From: Aquincola tertiaricarbonis
Lineage (GTDB): Bacteria; Pseudomonadota; Gammaproteobacteria; Burkholderiales; Burkholderiaceae_C
Assembly (NCBI RefSeq): GCF_000969605.1
Contig: NZ_JZUE01000021.1
Coordinates: forward strand, 43,718-107,717
Direction: 5' to 3'
DNA length: 64,000 nucleotides
In this document: in pieces, positions 55,532 to 64,000 of the stretch
Numbering within the stretch: position 1 is the stretch's first letter
Layout: each line of letters opens with the position of its first letter
Notes under the pieces: generated by a model
The model's input: the letters and a program-made list of their open reading frames with translations, nothing else
Databases searched by the model: none
Told to the model about the DNA's origin: nothing
Program-made: the position numbers and the translations under genes

Positions 55532-57053
55532 AGGTGCCCACCATGCCGCTGAGCGCGCCGGCCTGCTGGCGCAGGTTCTCGGCGGCGGCGGACGACTGTT
55601 CCACCAGCGCGGCGTTTTGCTGCGTCATCTCGTCGAGCTGACCGACCGCCTGGGTGACCTGGTCGATGCCCATGCTCTGCTCGCTGCTCACGGCGGTGAT
55701 CTCGGCGATCACCGCGCTCACGCGGCGCACGCTGTCCACCACCTCTTCCATCGTGCGGCCGGCGTCCTGCACCAGGCGGGCGCCGGTTTCCACCCGTTCG
55801 GAGCTGCTGCCGATCAGGCGCTTGATCTCGCGCGCCGCCTCGGCGCTGCGCTGCGCCAGCATGCGCACCTCGCCAGCCACCACGGCGAAGCCGCGGCCCT
55901 GTTCCCCGGCGCGGGCGGCCTCCACCGCCGCGTTCAGCGCCAGGATGTTGGTCTGGAAGGCGATGCCGTCGATGGTGCCGGTGATGTCCGCGATCTGACG
56001 CGAACTGGTGCTGATCTCGTCCATCGTCGAGATCACTTGCGACACCACCTCGCCGCCGCGCTGGGCCACCTGCGCGGCCGACCCGGCCAGCTGGTTGGCG
56101 CTGGCGGCCGATTCGGTGCTGTGGCGCACCGTGCCGGTGAGCTGCTGCATCGACGAAGCCGTCTGCTGCAGGCTGCTGGCCGTCTGCTCGGTGCGCCGGC
56201 TCAGGTCCTCGTTGCCGGAGGCGATCTCGGCCGATGCGGTGGCCAGGCTGTCGGCGGACTCGCGCACCTGGGTCACCAGGCCGCGCAGCGCGCCGCACAT
56301 CTCGGCCAGCGCCTGGCGCACCGCGCCGATCTCGTCGCGGCGCGTGGTGTCGATGCGCAGGGCGAGGTCGCCTTCGCCGATGCGCCGGGTCAGCGCCACC
56401 ACCTCGGCCAGCGGCCGGCGGATGGAGCGCACGATGGCGGCGGTGCTGGCCATCATCGCCAGCACGATCAGCGCCATCACCCCGCTGACGGCCCACACGG
56501 TGTTCATGCGTTCGCGGCCGGTGGCCTCGCGCACGGCGGCCGCGCGCTGCTGCTGCAGCGTCACGAAGGCCTGCTGCGAAGCCAGGTAGTCGGCCACCGC
56601 GGGCTGCACCTTGCTGCCCATGGCCGCCATGGCGCCCGCGGCATCACCCGCCTTGCGCAGCGCCAGGGCCTGCTTGCGGGTGTCCAGGTAGTTCTGCCGG
56701 CGCTGGGCCACTTCGGCCAGCGCGGCCTTTTCCTCGGCATCGGTGGCCAGTGCGTCCACCTGCTTCTGCAGCTCGCTGATGCGGGCGCTGGCCGCGTCGA
56801 TCTGCGGCTTGAGCGTGTCGGTGAGCTGCGGCTCGGTGCTGGCCAGCGTGGCCATCACACGGGCCGCGTTGGCCTCGGTCATGCCGGACCAGCGCAGCGC
56901 CAGCTCCAGCTTCTTCTCCTGCGTGGCTTCCCGCTCGGCCGCGACGGCGAGCAGGCTGCGGGTCCTCAGCACCGAGGAGGTGGACATCGCCACCACCAGC
57001 ACCGCCAGGGCCACCGTGGGCAGCCAGATCTTTTGCGAAAGCGTGAACTGCAT
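55506..57053 (-). CDS. Methyl-accepting chemotaxis protein (4HB type) paired with cheW
   Basis: The product has 515 residues. TM1 is at about 10-30, a four-helix-bundle sensor with long coiled segments (about 35-185), TM2 at about 188-210, HAMP, and a signalling domain with the [21 protein letters not shown] tip. The end (LQGQPA) lacks the CheR-docking pentapeptide. It starts 30 bp after the cheW stop, so both are probably transcribed from the sigma-28-like promoter upstream of cheW. Ligand unknown. Confidence 0.93.
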   Translation of the reverse strand: MQFTLSQKIWLPTVALAVLVVAMSTSSVLRTRSLLAVAAEREATQEKKLELALRWSGMTEANAARVMATLASTEPQLTDTLKPQIDAASARISELQKQVDALATDAEEKAALAEVAQRRQNYLDTRKQALALRKAGDAAGAMAAMGSKVQPAVADYLASQQAFVTLQQQRAAAVREATGRERMNTVWAVSGVMALIVLAMMASTAAIVRSIRRPLAEVVALTRRIGEGDLALRIDTTRRDEIGAVRQALAEMCGALRGLVTQVRESADSLATASAEIASGNEDLSRRTEQTASSLQQTASSMQQLTGTVRHSTESAASANQLAGSAAQVAQRGGEVVSQVISTMDEISTSSRQIADITGTIDGIAFQTNILALNAAVEAARAGEQGRGFAVVAGEVRMLAQRSAEAAREIKRLIGSSSERVETGARLVQDAGRTMEEVVDSVRRVSAVIAEITAVSSEQSMGIDQVTQAVGQLDEMTQQNAALVEQSSAAAENLRQQAGALSGMVGTFKLQGQPA

Positions 57054-57083
57054 GGCTTCGGCGGCGGTGCGGGTTCAGTCGGC

Positions 57084-57623
57084 TCAGGCCGTCGCGGCGT
57101 CCATCAGGCCCATCTCGGCGCTGCTCATCAGCGCTTCGATGTCCATCAGGATCAGCATGCGGTCGGACACGCTGCCGATGCCGGTGATGTAGCTGGTGTC
57201 GATCTGGCCGGAGCTCAGCTCGGGGGCCGGCTTGATGGTGTCGGGCGCCAGTTCCAGCACGTCGGACACCGAATCCACCACCGCGCCCACCACGCGGCCA
57301 CGCACGTTCAGCACGATGACCACGGTGAAGGTGTTGTAGTCGGCCGAGTCGCATCCCAGCTTCAGGCGCAGGTCGACGATCGGCACGATCACGCCGCGCA
57401 GGTTCACCACGCCCTTGATGAAGCTGGGCGCATTGGCGATGCGGGTGGGCTGCTCGTAGGAGCGGATTTCCTGCACGCGCAGAATGTCGATGCCGTACTC
57501 CTCCGCGCCGAGGCGGAAGGTGAGGTATTCGCCGCCCGGGGCGCCGCCACGGGCCTTGGCGTTCTGAACCGCGCGTTGGGCTTCGGCGCGGGCCACTTCG
57601 GTGGCGTCGGTGATCATGTCCAT
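57084..57623 (-). CDS. cheW: Chemotaxis coupling protein CheW
   Basis: The product has 179 residues. The CheW fold is seen as [44 protein letters not shown] and [18 protein letters not shown], and there is an N-terminal extension of about 30 residues. It links chemoreceptors to CheA. ATG 57623 is supported by AAGGA 7 bases upstream. It is first in a cheW-mcp operon. Confidence 0.96.
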   Translation of the reverse strand: MDMITDATEVARAEAQRAVQNAKARGGAPGGEYLTFRLGAEEYGIDILRVQEIRSYEQPTRIANAPSFIKGVVNLRGVIVPIVDLRLKLGCDSADYNTFTVVIVLNVRGRVVGAVVDSVSDVLELAPDTIKPAPELSSGQIDTSYITGIGSVSDRMLILMDIEALMSSAEMGLMDAATA

Positions 57624-57658
57624 GGTGGCGTCCTTCGTCTGGTTGCGTCGCTGCTGGG

Positions 57659-57685
57659 ATATCGGCGTGCGCTCGGCGCACTGAA
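57659..57685 (-). promoter_or_regulatory. Sigma-28-like promoter of cheW
   Basis: On the minus strand, TTCAGTGC-N11-GCCGATAT carries a near-perfect -10 (GCCGATAA consensus) at exact spacing, 36-63 bp before the ATG. A second candidate, TCAAGCCA-N11-GCCGAAGC, lies at 57734-57760. Confidence 0.5.
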
Positions 57686-57793
57686 GCCGTCGTCCGTCCG
57701 GCCGGCCTGCGGGCCGCACCGGTTCTCCTGGCAGCTTCGGCCGCTTTGCCCGTGGCTTGAGGGCCGCGGTGGCCTGGATGGCAGACTGCGCCG

Positions 57794-59134
57794 ATGTCCT
57801 CGATCCCTGCCCCCGTCCCGCAGCCCCTTCCGGTAACGCGCCCCCGCCGACTGCGCCGCTGGGCGGTGGCCTTCGGCATGCTGTCGCTGCTGGCCTGCGC
57901 CGCGGTGGCCGCCGCCGTGGTGCTGGCGCTGCAGCCCACGGCCGTGGTCAGCGGCCCCTCGGCCACCGCCGGCTTCGACCTGCGCCGCGGCTGGCTGCTG
58001 CTGCGGGCGCACGACCCGCGCCGCCTGGTGCCCGGCCAGCCCGGCCATGTGCAGCTCGACGAGGCGGAACTGCAATGGCTGGTCGACCAGGCCGTGGCCC
58101 GCGGCCCGGCCGGCACGGCGGTGCGCGTTGCGCTGGCCGAAGGCAGCGCCGGGCTGCAGGCCAGCCTGCCGGTGCCGGCGGGGCTGCTGCCGGCCGCGCT
58201 GGTGCAGTCGCTGGGCGGCTGGCTGAACGTCGACCTGCGGCTGCGGCAGCCGACGGCCGCCGGGCTGCCCGAGGTGACTGCCCTGCGGCTGGGCCGCCTG
58301 GCGGTGCCGCCGGCGCTGGCGGTGCCCCTGGTGCAATGGACGCTGCCGCGGGCGGCCCCGGGTGCGCTGCCGGCGCTGGAGCTGCTGCAGGTGGTGCGCA
58401 CCCTGCATTTCACGCCGGGTGGTCTGGAAATCGGCTACGTCTGGGGCGAGCACAGCCTGCAGGCCCTGGGCGCTGCGCTGCTGCCGGCTGAGGAGCGGGT
58501 GCGGCTGCAGGCCTATGCGCTGGCTATCAGCCGCGCCGCCGGCACCGGTGCGTCGCCCTGGCCGCTGCCGCAGCTGCTGCAGACGGTGTTCACGCTGGCG
58601 GGCGAACGCTCGGCCACCGAGGAGCAGGCCGGGGCCGAAAACCGTGCCGCCTTGCGCGCGCTGGCGCTGCTGGCCACCGGCCGGCCGCTGCAGCCCTGGC
58701 TGCCGCCGGGCGAGCGCCACCGCGCCGGTCCGCCGCGCCCGCTGCTGCTGCACGGGCGGGTGGACTTTCCGCAGCATGTGGTGGTATCGGCGGCGCTGGC
58801 GGCCGAGGGCGGCGGGCCGCTGGCCGATGCCATCGGCGTTTACAAGGAACTGCTGGACGCGCGGGAGGGCAGCGGCTTCAGCTTCAACGACATCGCGGCC
58901 GACCGCGCCGGCACCCGCCTGGGCCTGCTGGCCATGCGCCAGCCGCGCCAGCTGCAGCAGCGCCTGGCCGAAGGCGTCGTCGACGACGATCTGTTGCCGG
59001 ATGTGTCCGGCCTGCCCGAATACCTGCCCGAGCCGGTCTTCCGGCGCCGCTACGGGGGCGTGGGTTCACCTGCTTACGAAGCCATGCTGGCGGAGATAGA
59101 AAAACGTCTGCTGGACAGCCCGCTGCTGCGTTAG
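57794..59134 (+). CDS. Conserved-type hypothetical protein with N-terminal membrane anchor
   Basis: The product has 446 residues. It has a Pro/Arg-rich start, one hydrophobic helix at about 23-48 ([21 protein letters not shown]) and a large remainder that is soluble and rich in Leu/Ala/Arg. No known motif is recognised. It has normal codon bias and is divergent from cheW. The anchor suggests a periplasmic-facing domain. Function unknown. Confidence 0.75.
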   Translation: MSSIPAPVPQPLPVTRPRRLRRWAVAFGMLSLLACAAVAAAVVLALQPTAVVSGPSATAGFDLRRGWLLLRAHDPRRLVPGQPGHVQLDEAELQWLVDQAVARGPAGTAVRVALAEGSAGLQASLPVPAGLLPAALVQSLGGWLNVDLRLRQPTAAGLPEVTALRLGRLAVPPALAVPLVQWTLPRAAPGALPALELLQVVRTLHFTPGGLEIGYVWGEHSLQALGAALLPAEERVRLQAYALAISRAAGTGASPWPLPQLLQTVFTLAGERSATEEQAGAENRAALRALALLATGRPLQPWLPPGERHRAGPPRPLLLHGRVDFPQHVVVSAALAAEGGGPLADAIGVYKELLDAREGSGFSFNDIAADRAGTRLGLLAMRQPRQLQQRLAEGVVDDDLLPDVSGLPEYLPEPVFRRRYGGVGSPAYEAMLAEIEKRLLDSPLLR

Positions 59135-59241
59135 AGGTTGGCGGCGCGGGCCCGGCAGTTGCAACAGCACGCTACCGGCTGGAACCGAACCGGCAGCGCA
59201 CCACTCCGCCAACATCGTCCACCCACCGAAGTGCCCCACCC

Positions 59242-60057
59242 ATGCGCAAGACCTCGCTTCTGTTGACCGCCCTCGGACTCGGCATGTCGGCCTGGGCCGT
59301 GCAAGTGCGCGCCCAGTCCACCACCAGCACCACGGCCGCCGTGGTGGACGCCCGCTGGAAGGAAAGCATCGATGCCTTTGCCGCGCAGGACAAGCTGAAC
59401 GCGCCGCGCACCGGCGGCGTGCTGTTCGTCGGCAGCTCGTCCATCCGGATGTGGAGCGGCCTGGAGGATGCCTTCGCCAGCGCCAACATGCCGGTGCTCA
59501 AGCGCGGCTTCGGCGGCTCACGCATGCTGGACTGCGCGCAGTACGTGGACGCGCTGGTGATGCCCTACAAGCCGCGGCTGGTGGTGGTGTACGCCGGCGA
59601 CAACGACCTGGCCGAAGGCCGCACGCCGCAGCAGGTGCTGCAGAGCTTCACCCGGTTCACCGAAGCGGTGCGCGCGGCACTGCCGGAAACCCGCATCGCC
59701 TACCTGTCGATCAAGCCCAGCCCGCTGCGCGCAGCGCTGGTGCCCGCCATCCGCGAGACCAACGGCCTGATCTCGGCCTATGCGCGCAACACGCCCAACC
59801 TCGACTACATCGATGTGTTCAGCAAGATGCTGGACGACAGCGGCAAGCCGCGCGGCGAGCTGTTCCTGGCCGATTCACTGCACCTGAACGCCGAGGGCTA
59901 TGCGCTGTGGCGCAACGTCATCAACCCGCATCTGCTGCCGGCCGAGGGCGCGCCGGTGCAAGCGTCGGTGCAAGGCTCGGCCCCGGCGCCGCTGGCTCCG
60001 CAGCCGCAGGCGGCGTCGCTGAAGACGCTGGTGTCGACGTCGGCGGCGTCGCGCTGA
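59242..60057 (+). CDS. Secreted SGNH/GDSL-type hydrolase
   Basis: The product has 271 residues. The signal peptide (about 1-24, ending VRAQ) is followed by the SGNH blocks: LFVGSSSIRMW (Ser nucleophile), KRGFGGSRMLD, VVYAGDNDLAEG and the DSLHLNAEGYALW Asp-His end. It probably is a periplasmic esterase or lipase-like enzyme. The C-terminal 30 residues are Ala/Pro/Gln-rich and overlap the tail of the convergent opgC-like gene by 137 bp. Confidence 0.9.
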   Translation: MRKTSLLLTALGLGMSAWAVQVRAQSTTSTTAAVVDARWKESIDAFAAQDKLNAPRTGGVLFVGSSSIRMWSGLEDAFASANMPVLKRGFGGSRMLDCAQYVDALVMPYKPRLVVVYAGDNDLAEGRTPQQVLQSFTRFTEAVRAALPETRIAYLSIKPSPLRAALVPAIRETNGLISAYARNTPNLDYIDVFSKMLDDSGKPRGELFLADSLHLNAEGYALWRNVINPHLLPAEGAPVQASVQGSAPAPLAPQPQAASLKTLVSTSAASR

Positions 60058-61288
60058 CCGAGGCCATCGGGCCGGCGCCGGAACCGGCGTCCGCGCCCGC
60101 CGCCGCCAGGCGCGGCTTGCGGCTCAGCCGCTTCTTCAGCGCGGCACGCTTCTCGGCGGTGCGGCGGTCCAGTTCGCCGCTCACCCAGGCCACCAGGTAC
60201 AGCGCCGGGAAGCTCACCAGCACGATGGCGGCGTCCACCCAGTAGGGCCGCTCCGGCTGCACGTCGCCGGCCAGGGCCAGGGCCACCAGCGCCAGCACCA
60301 GGTGGGCGCAGAACACCGGCAGCGAGGCGCGGCCCAGCGTTTCCAGCACCGGCAGCCGCGGCAGGTGGCGGCGCAGCCAGGGCGCGAAGTGCATCGCCAG
60401 CAGCAGCAGCGCCATGAAGTTCATCAGGCGCAACGGGCCCAGCGTCCACTTGTCGAACAGCGGCGCCAGCGAGGGCTGGCCCGGGAACGGCGTCTGGCCG
60501 ATGGCATGCCGCCACACGAAGCCCACCACCGCGATGCCGATGGCCGCATTGACCATCCAGCGCGGGAACACCGTGGGCGGTGCATCCGGCTGCTCGGCCT
60601 GCATGCAACCCAGCCACAGCCCCAGCACCCACAGGAACTGCCAGCCCCAGATCTCGAACGAGCCGGTCTGCTGGTAGGGCACCGGGATCGGCGCGATGGC
60701 GGTCACGCCTTCATAGATCACGCGGCCGATGTCGAACTGCGCGGCCAGCCACATCAGCAGGCTCAGGCCCAGGATGCCGCCCCACCCCCGGTGCAGCCCG
60801 TGCAGCAGCAGCAGCGGGCTGGCCAGCATGAACACGATGTAGATCGGCAGGATGTCCAGCAGCGGCGGCGAATAGATCAGCAGCAGGCCGCTGAAGAAGG
60901 CGGCCAGCGGCCGGTCGAGGTAGAAGCCGATCAGGTTGATGATCGCGTCCTGCCCGGTGAGGATGCCCATCACCGCCACCACCGTCAGCAGGAACAGCAG
61001 CAGCGCGATCTGGCAGGCATAGATCTTCAGCGCGCGCTTGAAGAAGGCGCCGCGCATGGCGTCCGCGCCTTCGCGCCGCTCGCGCGCCGTGTACACCATG
61101 CCGGCCATGAAGGCCGACAGCATGACGAAGCCTTCGGCCGCCGAGACGAAGCCGAAGGGCTGGCCGGTGGGATCGGACAGCCGGGTCGGCAGGTGCGTGA
61201 AGGTCATCAGCACCAGCATCAGCCCGCGCACCGCGTCGAGCTCCCACAGCCGCTTTGCGGTCTGGCCGCCGGGCCCGCCACTTGCCAC
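59921..61288 (-). CDS. opgC: OpgC-like membrane acyltransferase
   Basis: The product has 455 residues from GTG 61288, preferred because AGGAG lies 6 bases upstream; TTG 61333 is an alternative. About ten transmembrane helices. It starts KRLWELDAVRGLMLVLMTFTHLPT and contains FGFVSAAEGFVMLSAFMAGMVY, the hallmark of OpgC proteins that succinylate osmoregulated periplasmic glucans. The C-terminal 70 residues are a low-complexity Ala/Pro tail overlapping the SGNH gene on the other strand, so the true end may be less constrained. Confidence 0.88.
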   Translation of the reverse strand: MASGGPGGQTAKRLWELDAVRGLMLVLMTFTHLPTRLSDPTGQPFGFVSAAEGFVMLSAFMAGMVYTARERREGADAMRGAFFKRALKIYACQIALLLFLLTVVAVMGILTGQDAIINLIGFYLDRPLAAFFSGLLLIYSPPLLDILPIYIVFMLASPLLLLHGLHRGWGGILGLSLLMWLAAQFDIGRVIYEGVTAIAPIPVPYQQTGSFEIWGWQFLWVLGLWLGCMQAEQPDAPPTVFPRWMVNAAIGIAVVGFVWRHAIGQTPFPGQPSLAPLFDKWTLGPLRLMNFMALLLLAMHFAPWLRRHLPRLPVLETLGRASLPVFCAHLVLALVALALAGDVQPERPYWVDAAIVLVSFPALYLVAWVSGELDRRTAEKRAALKKRLSRKPRLAAAGADAGSGAGPMASVSATPPTSTPASSATPPAAAEPAAPGPSLAPTLAPARPRPAADAG

Positions 61289-61302
61289 GTGCTTCTCCTG
61301 CT

Positions 61303-61328
61303 GAATCACCGATGAGGTGCGGTGATTC
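61303..61328. promoter_or_regulatory. Perfect 8-bp dyad upstream of the opgC-like gene
   Basis: GAATCACC-N10-GGTGATTC lies 15-40 bp before the GTG start. It could be an operator or, as RNA, a leader hairpin just before the ribosome site. Confidence 0.45.
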
Positions 61329-61424
61329 TTCAAGCCCCGGGGCCCCGCCGCTGTAGGACAAGGGCGGGTCGCCGGCTGGGACAGCGGCGCGCGTGGACCC
61401 GGCGCCGGGGCCGGGCAGGGCGGC

Positions 61425-63359
61425 TCAGGCCGGCTGCAGGCGGAAGCCCTGCATCAGCTGCGTGAGGCGGGCGGCCTGCTCGCGCAGGCTCTGCGCGGCG
61501 GCGGCGGATTGCTCCACCAGCGCGGCGTTCTGCTGCGTCATCTGGTCGAGCGCCACCACCGAGTGGTTCACCTGGCCGATGCCCTGGCTCTGCTCGCCGG
61601 TGGCCACGGTGATCTCGCCGATGATGTCGGTCACGCGCTGCACGCTGGCGACGATCTCGCCCATGGTGCTGCCGGCGTCGCGCACCAGGCGGGAGCCGGT
61701 TTCCACCCGCTCCACGCTGGCGCCGATCAGGCCCTTGATTTCCTTGGCGGCCTCGGCGCTGCGCTGCGCCAGGCCACGCACCTCCGAAGCCACCACCGCG
61801 AAGCCGCGGCCCTGCTCGCCGGCGCGGGCGGCTTCGACAGCGGCATTCAGCGCCAGGATGTTGGTCTGGAAGGCGATGCCGTCGATGGTGCCGATGATGT
61901 CGGCGATCTTCTTCGAGCTGGTGTGGATCTCGTCCATGGTGGACACCACCTGCGACACCGCCTGCCCGCCGCGTGCGGCGGTGCTGGAGGCCGAGCCGGC
62001 CAGCTGGTTGGCGGTGGTGGCGGCGTCGGCGGTGTTCTTCACCGTGCCGGTGAGCTGCTCCATGCTGCTGGCGGCCTGCTGCAGGTTGCTGGCCGTGTGC
62101 TCGGTGCGCTGGCTCAGGTCCTGGTTGCCGGTGGCGATCTCGGACGAGGCGGTCTCGATGGAGTGCACTGCGCCGCGCAGCTCGGTGAACATGGCCAGGA
62201 AGCGCTGGCGCATGCCTTCCACCGCGCGCAGCAGCGTGCCCACTTCGTCCTGCTGGCTGCTGTGGGTGGCGTGGGTGAGGTCGCCGGCGGCCAGCGTCTC
62301 CACCGCAGCCACGGCCTGCTGCAGCGGCCGCGCCACCCAGCGGCGCATCGCCCAGAACAGCGCGCCGCCCAGGGCCAGCGCAGCCGCGCCCAGCAGCACG
62401 CCATACAGCGTCACCGTTCGCCAGTGGGAGGCCAGGGCCTCGGCCTCGCTCAGCTCGGCCACCACCCACCAGCCGGTGCTCTCGCTGCGGCGCATCACCG
62501 CCCAGCGTGCGTCGGGCGTGGCCGCCAGCAGGGCCGGCGCATCGGGCAGCCAGCCGCCTTCGGCCTGCGGCAGGCGCTCGAACAGCGGCTGCGCATCGGG
62601 GCGGGCTTCCAGCACCTTCTTGCCCGTGGCCTGCGGATGGAAGACGAACAGTGCGTCGGCCGGCTTGGCGCGCGGATCGATCACGTACAGGCCGCCGCTG
62701 TCGTGCAGGTGCGTGGCGGACAGCAGCGCCAGCATCTCCGACTGGAAGCTGCTGAGGTCGAAGCCGATGAACAGCGCGCCGACGACGGCCCCTTGGCCAT
62801 CGCGCACCGGCTCGTAGTGGGTCATGTAGGGCTTGCCGAACAGCGTGGCGCGGCCGCTGTAGGCCTGGCCGTCGGTCAGCTTCGCATGGGCCGGATGGGC
62901 CTTGCCCAGCAACGTGCCCATCGCGCGGTCGCCGTTTTCCTTGCGCAGCGAGGTGGTCACGCGGCGGAAGTCGTCGCCGTCGCGGGCGAACACGGTGGCC
63001 ACGCCGCCGGTGGCCGCCTGGAAGCGGTCCACCTCGTCGAACTGGCCGTTCAGCGGCCGGCCGGCGGCCGACAGCGTGGCACCGGCACCCAGCTCGAAGG
63101 TGGCCGGAAAGCCCGCGCGGAAGCCGGCGTGGCTGCGCTGCGCCATCTGGCGCGACGACTTGTCGAAGGCGTCGATGAAGGCGGCCATCGACTGCGCGGT
63201 GCTGCCGGCGGCGGCGACGGCGGCGCGGCGCTCGCCGCCGGTGGTCACCGCGGCGATGACCAGGCAGATGGCGAGAAGCACGGCGCCCACCCCCAGGCTG
63301 CCGATGACGGACAGCCGGCGGGCCAGCGAACCAGCAGCGGAAGAGGTGGAGATCGGCAT
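61425..63359 (-). CDS. Methyl-accepting chemotaxis protein with Cache sensor
   Basis: The product has 644 residues; ATG 63359 has GGAGG 7 bases upstream. TM1 is at about 15-40, a large Cache-type periplasmic sensor (about 45-310: [30 protein letters not shown]), TM2 at about 320-340, HAMP, and the signalling domain with [21 protein letters not shown]. The end (MQGFRLQPA) has no docking pentapeptide. It follows another chemoreceptor gene, from which it is separated by a terminator. Confidence 0.93.
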   Translation of the reverse strand: MPISTSSAAGSLARRLSVIGSLGVGAVLLAICLVIAAVTTGGERRAAVAAAGSTAQSMAAFIDAFDKSSRQMAQRSHAGFRAGFPATFELGAGATLSAAGRPLNGQFDEVDRFQAATGGVATVFARDGDDFRRVTTSLRKENGDRAMGTLLGKAHPAHAKLTDGQAYSGRATLFGKPYMTHYEPVRDGQGAVVGALFIGFDLSSFQSEMLALLSATHLHDSGGLYVIDPRAKPADALFVFHPQATGKKVLEARPDAQPLFERLPQAEGGWLPDAPALLAATPDARWAVMRRSESTGWWVVAELSEAEALASHWRTVTLYGVLLGAAALALGGALFWAMRRWVARPLQQAVAAVETLAAGDLTHATHSSQQDEVGTLLRAVEGMRQRFLAMFTELRGAVHSIETASSEIATGNQDLSQRTEHTASNLQQAASSMEQLTGTVKNTADAATTANQLAGSASSTAARGGQAVSQVVSTMDEIHTSSKKIADIIGTIDGIAFQTNILALNAAVEAARAGEQGRGFAVVASEVRGLAQRSAEAAKEIKGLIGASVERVETGSRLVRDAGSTMGEIVASVQRVTDIIGEITVATGEQSQGIGQVNHSVVALDQMTQQNAALVEQSAAAAQSLREQAARLTQLMQGFRLQPA

Positions 63360-63385
63360 CACAAAGCCTCCGGGGAGGGGTACAA

Positions 63386-63409
63386 CAAAAAAGCGGGCCG
63401 AAGCCCGCT
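63386..63409 (-). terminator. Rho-independent terminator between two chemoreceptor genes
   Basis: Read on the minus strand, AGCGGGC-TTCG-GCCCGCT followed by six T residues gives a 7-bp stem with a stable TTCG loop. It lies 5 bp past the stop of the upstream chemoreceptor gene and 27 bp before the start of the next. Confidence 0.85.
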
Positions 63410-63413
63410 CAGG

Positions 63414-64000
63414 TCAGAAGGTTTCCCAGTCGTTGTCGTCGACGACACGGGCCGGGGCGGGCGGCGCCGCCGGCTTGGCGGCCGGGGCGGCGGGCAGCGG
63501 CTTGCTGGCCGCAGGGGCCTTGGCCACGGCGGGGGCGGGCGCTGCGACGGTCTTGGCCACCGCGGCCGGCTTGGAGGCGGTGGCCTTGGCGGCGACCGTG
63601 CTCTTGGCCTGGGCCAGGCGGCTGGCCGCGGCCTTGACCGCCGGCTTGACGGCCGACACCAGCTTGCTGGCCACCTGGCGCGAGCTGCTGCTGGCGCGCT
63701 GGATGGCCTTCGCTGCGGGCGCAGCGGCCGGGCTGGCGGCCGGTGCATGGTGCACCACCGGCCGCACCGGCTGCACCGGCGCCGCAGCACTGCCGGACAG
63801 GGTGAACGAGGCGGTGAGCTGCGTCAGGCGCGCGGCCTGTTCCTTCAGGCTCTCGGCGGCGGCGGCGGACTCTTCCACCAGCGCGGCGTTCTGCTGCGTC
63901 ATCTGGTCGAGCTCGATCACCGAGCGGTTGACCTGGTTGATGCCCTGGCTCTGCTCCGACGAAGCCGCCGTGATCTCGCCGATGATGTCGGTCACGCGCT
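63414..64000 (-). CDS. Methyl-accepting chemotaxis protein, C-terminal part, with docking pentapeptide
   Basis: The gene runs off the right edge, so the sensor, membrane and HAMP parts are missing. About 195 C-terminal residues remain: the end of the signalling domain ([22 protein letters not shown]), a 120-residue Ala/Pro/Lys-rich linker, and a terminal DNDWETF. The WETF end is the CheR/CheB-docking pentapeptide on a flexible tether. It therefore can recruit the methylation enzymes and may assist the three tail-less receptors in the window. Confidence 0.92.
   Translation of the reverse strand, partial: RVTDIIGEITAASSEQSQGINQVNRSVIELDQMTQQNAALVEESAAAAESLKEQAARLTQLTASFTLSGSAAAPVQPVRPVVHHAPAASPAAAPAAKAIQRASSSSRQVASKLVSAVKPAVKAAASRLAQAKSTVAAKATASKPAAVAKTVAAPAPAVAKAPAASKPLPAAPAAKPAAPPAPARVVDDNDWETF

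Overview
The window is GC-rich chromosomal DNA from a betaproteobacterium, most probably order Burkholderiales (Rubrivivax/Leptothrix/Ideonella-like). This is inferred from two Bug-type tricarboxylate-binding proteins, paired LysR regulators, a Gram-negative porin, three and a half methyl-accepting chemoreceptors, and the high GC content with codon-biased shadow frames. No species can be assigned from the sequence alone. No phage, transposase, CRISPR array, rRNA or tRNA was seen.

Layout. 1-8.9 kb: the end of a photolyase-like gene; a TetR/SDR pair that share a palindromic operator; a VOC protein; an Ig-domain lipoprotein; an orphan 2-oxoglutarate-dehydrogenase-type E1; and a chemoreceptor. 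9-17.6 kb: a B12-binding radical SAM protein with unusual cysteine spacing; an N-formylglutamate amidohydrolase coupled to a Bug protein and divergent from a LysR gene; a TspO-like protein; DNA ligase D; and a cold-shock protein. 17.6-26.6 kb: a LysR-controlled operon for an unidentified carboxylic acid, encoding a PrpF-type isomerase that reads in frame into a Bug protein, then a porin and a fumarase-superfamily lyase. A coiled-coil protein, an M3 peptidase and a DUF1415 protein follow. 26.6-28.9 kb: housekeeping and small genes (DUF808, a DusC-like tRNA-dihydrouridine synthase, a 72-residue protein).

28.9-48 kb is a purine-acquisition and catabolism island. It holds xdhC-xdhB-xdhA on the minus strand and, on the plus strand, LysR, guanine deaminase, an AzgA-type permease, a complete BMP-type nucleoside ABC transporter, a Rieske oxygenase, an adenine-deaminase-type enzyme and, farther on, a second BMP binding protein. 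Together these could import nucleosides or bases, deaminate guanine to xanthine and adenine to hypoxanthine, and oxidise hypoxanthine/xanthine to urate. The island is interrupted twice by gene-free stretches: 836 bp between xdhA and xdhB, and 1.1 kb after the deaminase gene. These stretches carry five copies of a roughly 245-bp element with terminal inverted repeats. Comparison of the copies shows compensatory changes in several stems, which implies a conserved folded RNA or DNA structure. This is the most unusual signal in the window.

48-64 kb: a PAS-GGDEF diguanylate cyclase, a DODA-type dioxygenase, a DUF899 protein, a large FtsX-like permease, a poly-Gln small protein, a cheW-chemoreceptor pair with sigma-28-like promoters, a conserved hypothetical protein, an SGNH hydrolase overlapping an opgC-like gene, and two tandem chemoreceptor genes, the last one cut by the window edge.
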